From UMGS172 sp045587185 (GTDB taxonomy: Bacteria > Bacillota > Clostridia > Oscillospirales > Acutalibacteraceae), in NCBI GenBank assembly GCA_045587185.1, contig JAZNBS010000032.1, positions 1 through 64,000 of the forward strand: a DNA stretch of 64,000 nucleotides. The letters are read 5' to 3'. Positions 25,672 to 34,655 of this stretch are shown one piece after another. The notes under the pieces were generated by a model that was not told the DNA's origin, made no database searches, and saw only the letters and a program-made list of their open reading frames with translations. The translations under genes were made by a program, and so were the position numbers. Position 1 is the first letter of the stretch. Every line of letters begins with the position of its first letter.

Positions 25672-27775
25672 TCTTTTCATCGGTCTTTTTTGCATTTTTT
25701 CTTGCGGTAGCCTTTTCATAACCGCAACCCTCGTTAAGACAGGATACCTTACCTCTACCCTTGAAAAGTGTTTTTCCGCACTGAGGACAGTTGTCTGCGG
25801 TGGGTTCATCCCAAGTCATAAACTTACAGGTGGGATATGACGAACAACCATAGAACTTTTTACCTTTTTTGGTGTTTCTCTGAACAAGTTTGCTCGAACA
25901 AACAGGACAAGCACCCTTAATATCACCGGTCAAAGGTTTTGCGTTCTTACACTCAGGGTATCCGGGGCAAGCAAGAAATTTTCCAAACCGGCCGTTTTTA
26001 ATGACCATTTTTCTTCCGCAAAGTTCACAAACGTGTTCAGTCTCCTTATCAGGAACCTTGATACGCTTACCGTCCATTTTTTCTTCGGCCGACTTTAAGG
26101 TTTTATCAAAATCCTTGTAGAAATCGGCGATGGTCTCAACCCAACCAAGTTGACCGTCACCAATCTTATCAAGACTTTCTTCCATACCTGCAGTGAATTT
26201 TATGTCAACGATTCTCTTGAAATATTCACACATAAGTTCGGTCACAGTCTCACCAAGCGGTGTGGGGGCGTATGCTTTGCTTATCTTAGTAACATAATCC
26301 CTTTTCTCAATATTTGAAACTATCGGCGCATAGGTTGCGGGACGACCGATACCGTTTTCGTCCAAAGCCTTGGTCAGGGTTGCATAGTTATACCTTACAG
26401 GTGGCTGTGTGAAGTGCTGTTCAGCGGCAACACCGTTGACACTGTCGGTCTTCAAAATATCACCGACGCTCATGGGCGGAATTGCGCTATTTTCCTCTTC
26501 TTCCTCATCCTTGGCCTCAACGTAGAGTGCGGTAAAACCGTCAAACTTCACCTTGTAACCGCTTGCTTTGAAAAGATATCCGTTATTGTGAATGTCAACA
26601 TTAACAGTGTCCTGTAAGCAGTTGGCCATAAGGCTTGCCAAAAAGCGTTCCCATATAAGTTTATACAGTTTATACTGTTCGGCAGTAAGAGCCGATTTAA
26701 CCGACTCAGGAGTAATATCTATTGAAGTGGGACGGATGGCTTCATGAGCATCCTGAGTTCCCTTTTTTGCCTTAAAATAACGGGGCTTTGAAGGCAGATA
26801 ATTGTCACCGAAACGGTTGGATATAAACACGGCAGCGGTGGCTCTTGCTTCCTCAGAAATGCGCAAAGAGTCGGTTCTCATATAGGTAATAAGACCGATA
26901 CTGCCCTTATCGGGAACCTCAACACCTTCGTAGAGTTGCTGGGCAATTCGCATGGTGCGTTTACCGTCATAACCCAATCTGCGTGAAGCCTCCTGTTGCA
27001 TTGTTGAGGTGTTAAACGGAGGCGCAGGCTGACGGGTTCGTGTTCCGTTTTTGACCGAAGCAACCGTAAACTGACCGTCCTTAACGGTATTAAGAATATC
27101 ATTTGCGGTCTGCTCGTTATTAATCTCAACCTTTTTGCCGTCAGTGGTGCCGTGAAACTTCGCGGTGAATTTTTTGCGGTCTTTCAAAAGTTTTGCGGTA
27201 ATTGTCCAATATTCTTCAGGCACAAAGGCACGAATCTCTTTCTCACGGTCAACAATAAGGCGCAAAGCGACCGATTGAACACGACCTGCCGAAAGACCTC
27301 TTTTGACCTTTTTCCAAAGGAACGGACTGATTTTGTAACCGACAAGACGGTCCAACACACGGCGGGCCTGTTGAGCGTCAACCAAGTCAATATCGACCTG
27401 TCTCGGATTGTTCATACCGGTCTCAACACCCGAACGGGTAATTTCGTTAAAGACAACGCGGTTGGCCTCGTTAAGGTCGAGTCCCAAAACGTGAGCCAAA
27501 TGCCAAGAAATCGCCTCTCCCTCTCGGTCGGGGTCGGTTGCGAGATAAACAAAGTCGGCTTTTTCTGCGGCTTCCTTTAGTTTTTTGATAACCTCTTTTT
27601 TGTTAGTAAGGTTCTGATACTTTGGCTTAAATCCGTGCTCGATATCAATACCGAGGGATGACTGCGGAAGGTCACGAACATGGCCTGTGCAACCTACAAC
27701 TTCATATCCTGTACCAAGATATTTTTGAACAGTTTTTGCCTTGGAGGGTGACTCCAGAATAACAAGTTTAGACAT
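25661..27775 (-). CDS. topA: DNA topoisomerase I
   Basis: 704 residues. The Toprim domain begins MSKLVILESPSKAKT and has DPDRE at 81-85. The active-site tyrosine is Tyr298 in GLITYMRTDSL. Three C-terminal zinc ribbons are visible, opening CELC, CPVC and CPQC. The enzyme relaxes negatively supercoiled DNA. The order dprA-topA-trmFO is standard in Firmicutes. Confidence 0.98.
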   Translation of the reverse strand: MSKLVILESPSKAKTVQKYLGTGYEVVGCTGHVRDLPQSSLGIDIEHGFKPKYQNLTNKKEVIKKLKEAAEKADFVYLATDPDREGEAISWHLAHVLGLDLNEANRVVFNEITRSGVETGMNNPRQVDIDLVDAQQARRVLDRLVGYKISPFLWKKVKRGLSAGRVQSVALRLIVDREKEIRAFVPEEYWTITAKLLKDRKKFTAKFHGTTDGKKVEINNEQTANDILNTVKDGQFTVASVKNGTRTRQPAPPFNTSTMQQEASRRLGYDGKRTMRIAQQLYEGVEVPDKGSIGLITYMRTDSLRISEEARATAAVFISNRFGDNYLPSKPRYFKAKKGTQDAHEAIRPTSIDITPESVKSALTAEQYKLYKLIWERFLASLMANCLQDTVNVDIHNNGYLFKASGYKVKFDGFTALYVEAKDEEEEENSAIPPMSVGDILKTDSVNGVAAEQHFTQPPVRYNYATLTKALDENGIGRPATYAPIVSNIEKRDYVTKISKAYAPTPLGETVTELMCEYFKRIVDIKFTAGMEESLDKIGDGQLGWVETIADFYKDFDKTLKSAEEKMDGKRIKVPDKETEHVCELCGRKMVIKNGRFGKFLACPGYPECKNAKPLTGDIKGACPVCSSKLVQRNTKKGKKFYGCSSYPTCKFMTWDEPTADNCPQCGKTLFKGRGKVSCLNEGCGYEKATARKNAKKTDEKNEG

Positions 27776-27803
27776 TTATATTATCACTCTTTCGTGTTAT
27801 ATA

Positions 27804-29006
27804 TTACTTCAAGCGGTATCTTCCACCGGGGACGGCTTCAATAAATCCGCATATTTCAAGTTCGGTGACGCAACCAATAACCGTACCTGATGACAAATCG
27901 GTCTTATCAACGGCATCGTCGGCTGTAAATGTACCACCTATTTCTTCAAAGACGTCAAGCACCTTGACGGCATCGTCCGAAAGCATTGACTTTTCGGGTC
28001 TTGCCGTAACACGGACGTCATCGTTATCGTCCGAAACATCCTCCGATGCTTTTATCTCGGTTATACTTACATCCTTCACCTCATTTACCTTATCATCTAC
28101 CGTTGTTTTGCGTACAGGCGGATGTATTTTGTCAGGATAAAGGAATAAATATTCATTGATTATATCGTTTACGGTGAGTAAAGGTCTTGCACCGTCGGCA
28201 ATAAGACGGTTTGAACCTTCATAATGCTTTAACGACGGACTTCCGGGTATTACAAAGACATCCTTTCCCTGCTCTACCGCGTGCCGTGCAGTTATCAGCG
28301 TTCCGCTGGATACCGCACCTTCAATAACAACTACTCCGTTAGAAAGACCCGACATAATACGGTTTCTTCTGGGAAAAGTGCCCTTATCCACGCCTTCAAA
28401 CGGGGGACATTCAGATATAAGGCACCCGTGCCTTGTAATCTCGTCACGCAGTTCTCTATTGGTCTTAAGATAATCGCTTTCGATTCCCGCACCAAGAACA
28501 CCGATAGTATAACCGTCGGCCTTGATGGCACCTCTGTGAGCGCAACTGTCACCACCCAAAGCACCGCCGCTTATGACACAAAATCCGCAAGAGGCAAGCG
28601 TATCGGAAATAACATACGCACACCTTGCGCCGTATTCACTTATTTTACGGGGTCCAACAACGGCTATGCTTGGAATATTGTTAAAATCAAACCTTGAACC
28701 TTTTACATAAAGCGCTGCAGGTGGGTCTGTAATATTCAACAACCTTTCAGGAAAAATCTCATCCTCAGGCGTGATAATGTTTATACCGAATTTTGCACAG
28801 TCTTGCAAAATCTTAAAAACAAGTTTTCGTGCGACGGTATGCAGTTTAGCAATCTGCGTTTTACTCAAGCGGCATTTCTTTATCTTTTCCTCATCGGGCG
28901 CAAGGTAAAACTCCTTAGCGTTGCCGTAATGAGTAATAACGCTTGAAACTGTAGGACTGCCGTAACCCAAAACCTGTTGCAACCATATCCAATACTCTGC
29001 CGACAT
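27804..29006 (-). CDS. dprA: DNA-processing protein DprA
   Basis: About 400 residues from ATG 29006, with GGAGGTGA six bases upstream and a 1-bp overlap with the trmH-like stop (TGATG). The Rossmann-like core carries VVGPRKISEYG, SGGALGGDSCAHRGA and PRRNRIMSGLS. An acidic linker (about 280-345) leads to a C-terminal winged helix. DprA loads RecA on incoming single-stranded DNA in transformation; in non-competent species its role is less clear. No com genes are in this window apart from cinA. Confidence 0.96.
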   Translation of the reverse strand: MSAEYWIWLQQVLGYGSPTVSSVITHYGNAKEFYLAPDEEKIKKCRLSKTQIAKLHTVARKLVFKILQDCAKFGINIITPEDEIFPERLLNITDPPAALYVKGSRFDFNNIPSIAVVGPRKISEYGARCAYVISDTLASCGFCVISGGALGGDSCAHRGAIKADGYTIGVLGAGIESDYLKTNRELRDEITRHGCLISECPPFEGVDKGTFPRRNRIMSGLSNGVVVIEGAVSSGTLITARHAVEQGKDVFVIPGSPSLKHYEGSNRLIADGARPLLTVNDIINEYLFLYPDKIHPPVRKTTVDDKVNEVKDVSITEIKASEDVSDDNDDVRVTARPEKSMLSDDAVKVLDVFEEIGGTFTADDAVDKTDLSSGTVIGCVTELEICGFIEAVPGGRYRLK

Positions 29007-29803
29007 CACTTCACCTCCGCGCGGGTTATTTCCCACATAATAATAGAGGCGGCGGCCGCAGCATTCAAAGATTCTGCTCTGCCGCGCATTGTAATGGTCA
29101 CCTTTTTATCACAAACTGAAATTATATGCTCGGTCAATCCGTTGGCCTCGTTGCCGATAAGCACGGCCGAATTTTCAGTATATTTCACCTCGGTGACATC
29201 GCAATCGGCATTAGACACAACCGACGCAAATAGAGAAAAACCTTTGGATTTGAGAATGTTAAGGTCACTCACCAGGTCTTTTGAAATATATATAGGCAGA
29301 CGCAACAAAGCGCCCATACCTGCCCTTTGCGCCTTGGGTGAAAACGGGTCGCAACCAAGATGAGAAATAACAAGTCCGTTTATTCCTAGCGCTTCAGCAG
29401 TTCGGGCAATGGTGCCCAAATTTGCAGGGTCGGCAGTGTTTTCAAGCACAATATATTTGCCCTTTTCAATATCACTTATTCTGCCCACCGTTTCGGGAAT
29501 TTTCACGACACACATAACCCCTTGAGGCGATACGGTATCACACATAAAATCAAACAAACTGTCGGACACTTTTACGCATTGCTTGGCAACATTAACGATG
29601 GTTTGAACGCGGTTGCAAACATCAATACTTTCTGAAATAATGAGAGTCTCCACCGAATAACCATTCAGAGCGGCGTCTTCACAAAGTCGCAGACCCTCTA
29701 GCACAAAGGTGCGCGTCTGTTTACGCTCACGCGGTGAGGTAATTAACTTGCGAACCGATTTTATGAGTTTATTTTCTTTACTTGAAATAAAGGAAAACTC
29801 CAC
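29006..29803 (-). CDS. TrmH-family (SPOUT) RNA methyltransferase
   Basis: About 265 residues from GTG 29803, which has AAAGG nine bases upstream; an ATG at 29845 lacks a ribosome site. An L30e-like substrate-binding domain (about 20-105) is followed by the SPOUT domain with NTADPANLGTIARTAEA, GNEANGL and ESLNAAAAASI, forming the knotted SAM site. It is predicted to 2'-O-methylate a ribose, most likely in 23S rRNA. It is the first gene of the long leftward run. Confidence 0.92.
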   Translation of the reverse strand: MEFSFISSKENKLIKSVRKLITSPRERKQTRTFVLEGLRLCEDAALNGYSVETLIISESIDVCNRVQTIVNVAKQCVKVSDSLFDFMCDTVSPQGVMCVVKIPETVGRISDIEKGKYIVLENTADPANLGTIARTAEALGINGLVISHLGCDPFSPKAQRAGMGALLRLPIYISKDLVSDLNILKSKGFSLFASVVSNADCDVTEVKYTENSAVLIGNEANGLTEHIISVCDKKVTITMRGRAESLNAAAAASIIMWEITRAEVK

Positions 29804-29874
29804 GTTTGCCACCCTTTCTGAAAATTTTGCGTCCAATATGCGCATTTTCGCATACTATCTCATTGTATTTTCGT

Positions 29875-29903
29875 AGTATAACAGAAATCAACCCTAAAAT
29901 CAA
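29875..29903 (-). promoter_or_regulatory. Promoter at the head of the trmH-like to leuS gene run
   Basis: Minus strand TTGATT (29898-29903), 17-base spacer, TATACT (29875-29880) with TGT just upstream (extended -10). About 70 bp before the chosen GTG. Confidence 0.7.
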
Positions 29904-29944
29904 GATAAAATATGAATTTTATCCGTAACTCTTACATTATATAC

Positions 29945-29976
29945 AAAAAGACCGACCCATTTTAAATGAGTCGGTC
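29945..29976 (-). terminator. Terminator after the EF-G-like gene
   Basis: On the minus strand GACCGACTCATTT pairs with AAATGGGTCGGTC (one G-U) over about 12 bp, followed by five T. It starts 11 bp past the stop. Confidence 0.9.
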
Positions 29977-29986
29977 CAAATATTGT

Positions 29987-32035
29987 TTATTCTGCTTTTT
30001 CAGCAATTACCTTTTGAGCAATAAACGGGGGCGCTTCCTCATAACGCTCAAATTTGAATTCAAAGACTGCTCTGCCCTGAGCAATGGAGCGCATTGCTGT
30101 CGGGAAATCACCCATCTCGGAAACAGGCACCTCGGCAATAATCTCCTGCTTGCGGTTTTCAGCGGGATTCATACCAAGCACACGTCCACGACGCTTGTTG
30201 ATATCACCGATAACATCGCCCATAACATCATCGGGAACAATAACATTAAGAGTGCCGATAGGCTCCAGCAAAACGGGATTGGCCTGAGGAATACCTGCCT
30301 TGAAAGCAACTGCTGCAGCCATTTTGAAAGACATTTCAGAAGAGTCAACAGGATGGTAAGAACCGTCAACAAGAGTTGCCTTCAATCCTACAACGGGATA
30401 GCCTGCCAATGTGCCCTTCTTGACACAATCACGAAGTCCTGTTTCAACTGCGGGGAAGAAATTCTTGGGGACTGCTCCGCCGAAAACGTTTTCGGCAAAG
30501 ACCATTTCATCACTGTCGCAAGGCTCAAACTCAATCCAAACATCGCCGAACTGACCGTGTCCTCCCGACTGCTTTTTGTGTCTTCCCTGAACCTTGACCT
30601 TCTTGCGAATTGTTTCACGGTAGGCAACCTTGGGTGTTTCAAGTTTAACCTCAACACCGAACTTATTCTTCAATTTAGAGGAAACAACGTCCAAATGCTG
30701 TTCGCCTAGACCCAACAATACAAGTTCTCTTGTCTCTTTATCAGTACCAAACGATAAAGTGGGGTCCTCTTCACAAAGTCTCTGCAAGCCTTGAGAAACC
30801 TTTTCTTCTTCACCTTTCTTAGTAACCTTTACGGCCATAGAAAGACAAGCCTTTGGGAACTCAGCGGCAACCACCTCAACGGTAGAACCTACGGCACAAA
30901 GGGTATCACCCGTCTTCACATCGCCGAGTTTTGCAACCGATCCAATATCACCTGCATTGATAATATCTGCATCCTCCTGCTTACCGCCCTTAAGCCACAT
31001 AACTTTGCCAAGTCGCTCTTCCTCACCGGTACGCATATTAACAAGTTTCATATCAGATTTAATGCTTCCGTTTACAACCTTGAAATAGGACAGTTTACCG
31101 ACAAACGGGTCGGCAATAGTCTTGAAAACGATTGCAGCAGCAGGTGCAGCGGGATTGCAGTTTGCAGTACCTTCAGCATCACCGTTCTTTACCTTATACT
31201 CACGGTCTGCGGCAGACGGGGCAATGTCGGCCAATATATCCAATGCAAGACCAACGGCCTCACCCGTCTGGTTAACACCGCCGAACACAGGGCAAATATC
31301 ACCTGCAACCATACCCTTTTTCAGGGCTTCTTTTATCTCATCGGCGGTAAACTCCTCACCGCCGAAATATTTCTCCATCAAAGCCTCGTCAACACTGGCA
31401 ACAGCCTCAAGCATAACATCACGCATATTTTTAATGTCATCACTTTCGGGCATATCGGTCTCAGAGAATTTAACACCTTCACATTTATATGCCTTACCTT
31501 CAATAAGATTGACGTAGGAAACAACCGTCTCACCCTCAACATAAGGGATAACTACGGGACAGATAACAGCACCGTAATGAGCCGTCAACGTTGAAATTAC
31601 GCGGTAAAAATAAGCCCTTGGAGAATCAAGTTTTCCAATGAAGAACGAAACAGGCACGCCTGCCGCTTTTGCTTGGTCGAAGTTAATCTGCGCACCGACA
31701 TTAAGACCCGATTTACCCGAAAGTACAATCAAAGCACTGTCAGCAACGGTAAGTGCCTCGCTCACACCACCCACAAAGTCAAAAAGACCGGGAGCATCAA
31801 TAAGATTTATTTTATTATCCTTATACTCCAACTGATAAACTGCGGTAGAAACTGATACGCCACGCTTTTTCTCTTCTGCGTCAAAATCCATTATTGCTGA
31901 ACCGTCAGAAGTCTTACCTATACGGTCGGCAACACCGGCATAAAAAAGCATTGAGTCGGCCAGGGTCGTTTTGCCGGACGAACCGTGACCGAGCAACGCA
32001 AGGCTTTTGATTTTGTTGATGTCGAACTGTTTCAT
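29987..32035 (-). CDS. Elongation factor G-like translational GTPase (FusA2 type)
   Basis: About 682 residues from ATG 32035, nine bases after AGAGG (an upstream ATG touches the ribosome site). It has the EF-G domain order, but the GTPase motifs are variant. G1 is GHGSSGKT (16-23). G3 is DAPG followed by Leu-Phe (80-85) where canonical EF-G has DTPGHVDF, so the catalytic His is missing. G4 is GKLD (134-137) instead of NKMD. Domains II-V are recognisable (RGRVLGMNP near the end). This matches the FusA2/EF-G-like paralogue group, whose role in translation is poorly defined. It has its own promoter and terminator. Confidence 0.9.
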   Translation of the reverse strand: MKQFDINKIKSLALLGHGSSGKTTLADSMLFYAGVADRIGKTSDGSAIMDFDAEEKKRGVSVSTAVYQLEYKDNKINLIDAPGLFDFVGGVSEALTVADSALIVLSGKSGLNVGAQINFDQAKAAGVPVSFFIGKLDSPRAYFYRVISTLTAHYGAVICPVVIPYVEGETVVSYVNLIEGKAYKCEGVKFSETDMPESDDIKNMRDVMLEAVASVDEALMEKYFGGEEFTADEIKEALKKGMVAGDICPVFGGVNQTGEAVGLALDILADIAPSAADREYKVKNGDAEGTANCNPAAPAAAIVFKTIADPFVGKLSYFKVVNGSIKSDMKLVNMRTGEEERLGKVMWLKGGKQEDADIINAGDIGSVAKLGDVKTGDTLCAVGSTVEVVAAEFPKACLSMAVKVTKKGEEEKVSQGLQRLCEEDPTLSFGTDKETRELVLLGLGEQHLDVVSSKLKNKFGVEVKLETPKVAYRETIRKKVKVQGRHKKQSGGHGQFGDVWIEFEPCDSDEMVFAENVFGGAVPKNFFPAVETGLRDCVKKGTLAGYPVVGLKATLVDGSYHPVDSSEMSFKMAAAVAFKAGIPQANPVLLEPIGTLNVIVPDDVMGDVIGDINKRRGRVLGMNPAENRKQEIIAEVPVSEMGDFPTAMRSIAQGRAVFEFKFERYEEAPPFIAQKVIAEKAE

Positions 32036-32155
32036 ATTGACCATCCTCTGCTTAAAAATTGAAATATATTGAGGTTAATATATTTTAAATCATTTTATTG
32101 TGCAAGTTGCACATAAATTATAAAGATATTTTGATGTTTTTATTCCCTTTCAATA

Positions 32156-32184
32156 AGTATATCACACTGTAACTGATATTTCAA
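32156..32184 (-). promoter_or_regulatory. Promoter of the EF-G-like gene
   Basis: Minus strand TTGAAA (32179-32184), 17-base spacer, TATACT (32156-32161). It leaves a long AT-rich leader of about 115 bases before the ATG; I see no recognised riboswitch in it. Confidence 0.65.
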
Positions 32185-32235
32185 GTATATGTTTACAGTT
32201 TTTAATAAAGAATTTCAGTTTTCAAAATAAACAAA

Positions 32236-32270
32236 CCGCACACCATCACCAATAAAGTAACGGTATGCGG
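32236..32270 (-). terminator. Probable terminator after radC
   Basis: On the minus strand CCGCATACC pairs with GGTGTGCGG (9 bp, one G-U) across a 17-base loop, followed by TTTGTTTATTTT. The loop is long, so it is a weaker call than the others. Confidence 0.5.
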
Positions 32271-32325
32271 AATAACAGTTTAATAACATCAAATTACTTG
32301 ATCATCAAGATGATTGTATTTCCCT

Positions 32326-33066
32326 TTAATCCTCCATATAGTTTATGAAATACTGCTTGAACTCGGTTGAATACGAGAGTGAAACATAATCACCGTGTGC
32401 AACGATAATGTGGTCAAGGAGACCGATATTGATGGTCCTCAACATTTTTGAAAGTTGACCTGTGCTCAGAATATCCTCTCTTGAAGGCAATGCAAGACCA
32501 CCAGGATGGTTGTGTGCCAGAACAACGCACGCTGTTTTGGGGTATTTGAATATTACGCTTAACAGGGTTCGGTTATCAACCACAACACTGCTTACATCAC
32601 CTTCGCAAATGGTTTCAAAAGCAATAACCCTATAGTTTGAATCAACACATACAAGGCAAACACGTTCTTTTAATAGCCCAGCGTATTGCGACAAAACATA
32701 TTCGCCGCATTTGTCATGCGATGATAACCTAGGCGTACTGTTTATACTCTTGGTATATTCGTGAAACAGAGGCAAAATCATATGTATAAGCGAAGCCGCT
32801 TGAGGGCCAACTCCTTTTACGGTCATTAACTGGTTCTCGGTCGCCTCAAATACTCCTGCAACCGTTTTAAAGCGGTCAATCAATGCGTGTGCAATATCAT
32901 TTGTATTCTTTCTTGGAATCGCATAAAACAAAAGCATTTCGATTATCTCATGCGGTTGCATTCCGTCCAATCCGTTCTTGGAAAAGCGTGCACGCATTCT
33001 TTCTCGGTGCTTATCGTGAACGTTTTTGCTCTTTTCATCTGTTTGAGGTTTGTTTTTCTCTGCCAT
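32326..33066 (-). CDS. radC: RadC family JAMM-domain protein
   Basis: 246 residues. A helix-hairpin-helix region (about 60-95, VKGVGPQAASL) is followed by a JAB1/MPN domain with the metal motif AHNHPGGLALPSREDIL. RadC proteins are linked to DNA repair by name and domain, but their reaction is unproven. ATG has GGGAGAG upstream, so the 32-bp overlap with the PAP2 gene is real. Confidence 0.94.
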   Translation of the reverse strand: MAEKNKPQTDEKSKNVHDKHRERMRARFSKNGLDGMQPHEIIEMLLFYAIPRKNTNDIAHALIDRFKTVAGVFEATENQLMTVKGVGPQAASLIHMILPLFHEYTKSINSTPRLSSHDKCGEYVLSQYAGLLKERVCLVCVDSNYRVIAFETICEGDVSSVVVDNRTLLSVIFKYPKTACVVLAHNHPGGLALPSREDILSTGQLSKMLRTINIGLLDHIIVAHGDYVSLSYSTEFKQYFINYMED

Positions 33067-33742
33067 AAACTCTCCCTAAATCAAGTTTGTCATATAAACG
33101 GTGCAAATTGGTCCGACAGGAAATCTGTGTGCACAGTTCGGCAACAAAAACACCCGCAAAAATATCAACTATAACGTGCTGTTTGGTAAACAGTACCGAA
33201 GCAAATACCAAAAATGCCGAAACAAAGGCAAAAATTTTATACCATTTTGGTATTATCCTGCTTTTGCCCACAAATCTTGCCGCAAACCAACTGACTGAAC
33301 AGTGCATTGACGGAAGCAGATTGTCCGGTTGGTCAATAGTATATATGTAATTAAGCAACCAACCGTCAAAACTTGAAGTGTCAACAGTGGGTCTTGCGAG
33401 CGTTGTGGGAAAGATTATAAACACGGCCGCACACAAAATTTTTCCCATCATATCAGCAACCAACATTTTGTTGCATATTTCCTTGCTTTCCCGTCCTACC
33501 CATATATAACTGACCGCCCAAAAAACATAACTCAAGAAATAAATCACCGACCATATAGGCATAACCGGTATCATTTTGTCAAAGTCAGACGCGATATCGG
33601 TAAAAGTTTCGGGCATACCTCTGAAACTGTAGTTTATAATGCGTGTGACATAATAAGCGACAAGTTGCCCAACGCCACACAGTATAAACGGAAGAACAGC
33701 ATAATCCGGAAAAATCTTTCTTCTAAAATCTATAATTTTCAT
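33035..33742 (-). CDS. PAP2-superfamily membrane phosphatase
   Basis: About 235 residues from ATG 33742 (MKIIDFRRK). The frame extends to 33787, but that start lies upstream in promoter sequence. About five to six hydrophobic segments are visible. The phosphatase motifs are LLPSMHCSVSW (motif 2) and KQHVIVDIFAG (motif 3); motif 1 is weak. Likely a lipid phosphatase, for example for phosphatidate or undecaprenyl diphosphate recycling; substrate not determinable here. Confidence 0.85.
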   Translation of the reverse strand: MKIIDFRRKIFPDYAVLPFILCGVGQLVAYYVTRIINYSFRGMPETFTDIASDFDKMIPVMPIWSVIYFLSYVFWAVSYIWVGRESKEICNKMLVADMMGKILCAAVFIIFPTTLARPTVDTSSFDGWLLNYIYTIDQPDNLLPSMHCSVSWFAARFVGKSRIIPKWYKIFAFVSAFLVFASVLFTKQHVIVDIFAGVFVAELCTQISCRTNLHRLYDKLDLGRVYGREKQTSNR

Positions 33743-33777
33743 AAAAACACCGCATATTCTTAGTTTGTAATATTGAT

Positions 33778-33806
33778 ATATTAACACTTTTTATTACGTT
33801 TTTCAA
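33778..33806 (-). promoter_or_regulatory. Promoter of the PAP2-radC operon
   Basis: Minus strand TTGAAA (33801-33806), 17-base spacer, TAATAT (33778-33783). Its location inside the longer PAP2 frame supports the start at 33742. Confidence 0.68.
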
Positions 33807-33821
33807 CATATAAATTAAGTG

Positions 33822-33850
33822 TTGAATTATACTGTGTAATGTGGTATGAT
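33822..33850 (+). promoter_or_regulatory. Promoter of the rhamnose/glycosyltransferase operon
   Basis: TTGAAT (33822-33827), 17-base spacer, TATGAT (33845-33850), 37 bp before the glycosyltransferase ATG. Back-to-back with the PAP2 promoter; the two -35 boxes are 15 bp apart. Confidence 0.7.
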
Positions 33851-33886
33851 ACTTAGTGTGAATATTTATGTCAAAAGGAGGAAATT

Positions 33887-34651
33887 ATGCAGTACACAAA
33901 CACGGCTTCGGCCTGCATTGTTACCTATAACAGTGAAAACAAAATAGGTACTGCCGTTTCCTCTTTGAGAAGGCACACAAAAGGTGTTGACTGTAAATTA
34001 TTTGTATTTGATAACGGTTCTGTTGACAACACCAAAGAGACTGTACTAAGTGCAGACCCTGATGCAGTCTTTGTTGAAAACAACGCTAACCTTGGGTTCG
34101 GTAAAGCCAACAATCTGGTAATTCCTTTGTTGGAGTCAAAATATCATTTCATAATCAATCCTGACATACGGCTTGATTCTGACACTGTAACGCAAATGTG
34201 CAATTATATGGACAGTAATCCTGATGTTGTGCTTGCAACACCAAGGATACTCTTTCCCGACGGAAATGAGCAACATCTACCCAAAAGAAGACCGAAGTTT
34301 ATTTATCTTTTGGCTCGTCGCACCCCTTTTTTCAAGAAAAAAGCAGTTGAATATACAATGGAAGACCAAGAAATCACCGAACCGTGTGAGGTTGAACTTT
34401 GCAGCGGATGTTTTTCGGTGATAAGAAGTGAAGTTTTCAAAGAAATCGGCGGTTTTGATGAGCGATTCTTTATGTATATGGAGGATGCTGACCTCACATT
34501 GAGGGCAAAACAGTACGGAAAGGTTATGTTTCTTCCCCAATTTCACGTTGTTCATACTTGGGAACGTAGCAGTGCAAAAAGCCTTAAATACCTTATGATA
34601 CACATATCTTCAATGTTGAAATTTTTGTGGAAACACAGAAAAACGAGGTGA
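33887..34651 (+). CDS. Family 2 glycosyltransferase (rhamnosyltransferase-like)
   Basis: 254 residues. The GT-A nucleotide-binding start SACIVTYNSENKIG is followed by FVFDNGSVDNT and the DxD-like INPDIRLD. The C-terminal half has GGFDERFFMYMEDADLTLRAK, the WbbL/GT2 acceptor-side signature. AAGGAGG precedes the ATG. Being first in an operon with rfbD, rfbB and rfbC, it probably adds rhamnose to a cell-surface polysaccharide; that donor assignment is inference. Confidence 0.88.
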   Translation: MQYTNTASACIVTYNSENKIGTAVSSLRRHTKGVDCKLFVFDNGSVDNTKETVLSADPDAVFVENNANLGFGKANNLVIPLLESKYHFIINPDIRLDSDTVTQMCNYMDSNPDVVLATPRILFPDGNEQHLPKRRPKFIYLLARRTPFFKKKAVEYTMEDQEITEPCEVELCSGCFSVIRSEVFKEIGGFDERFFMYMEDADLTLRAKQYGKVMFLPQFHVVHTWERSSAKSLKYLMIHISSMLKFLWKHRKTR

Positions 34652-34655
34652 ATTT

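Noticed and set aside
25671..25809. N-terminal extension of TrmFO into topA
   Set aside because: The extra 46 residues are the topA zinc-ribbon region read in another frame; TrmFO family sequence begins at MKVKVLGAG.
30791..31594. 267-codon plus-strand frame opposite the EF-G-like gene
   Set aside because: Same-frame antisense reading of a real gene; no ribosome site or promoter.
32271..32325. CTTGATCATCAAG palindrome as a second radC terminator
   Set aside because: Loop would be a single base and no T run follows; probably chance.
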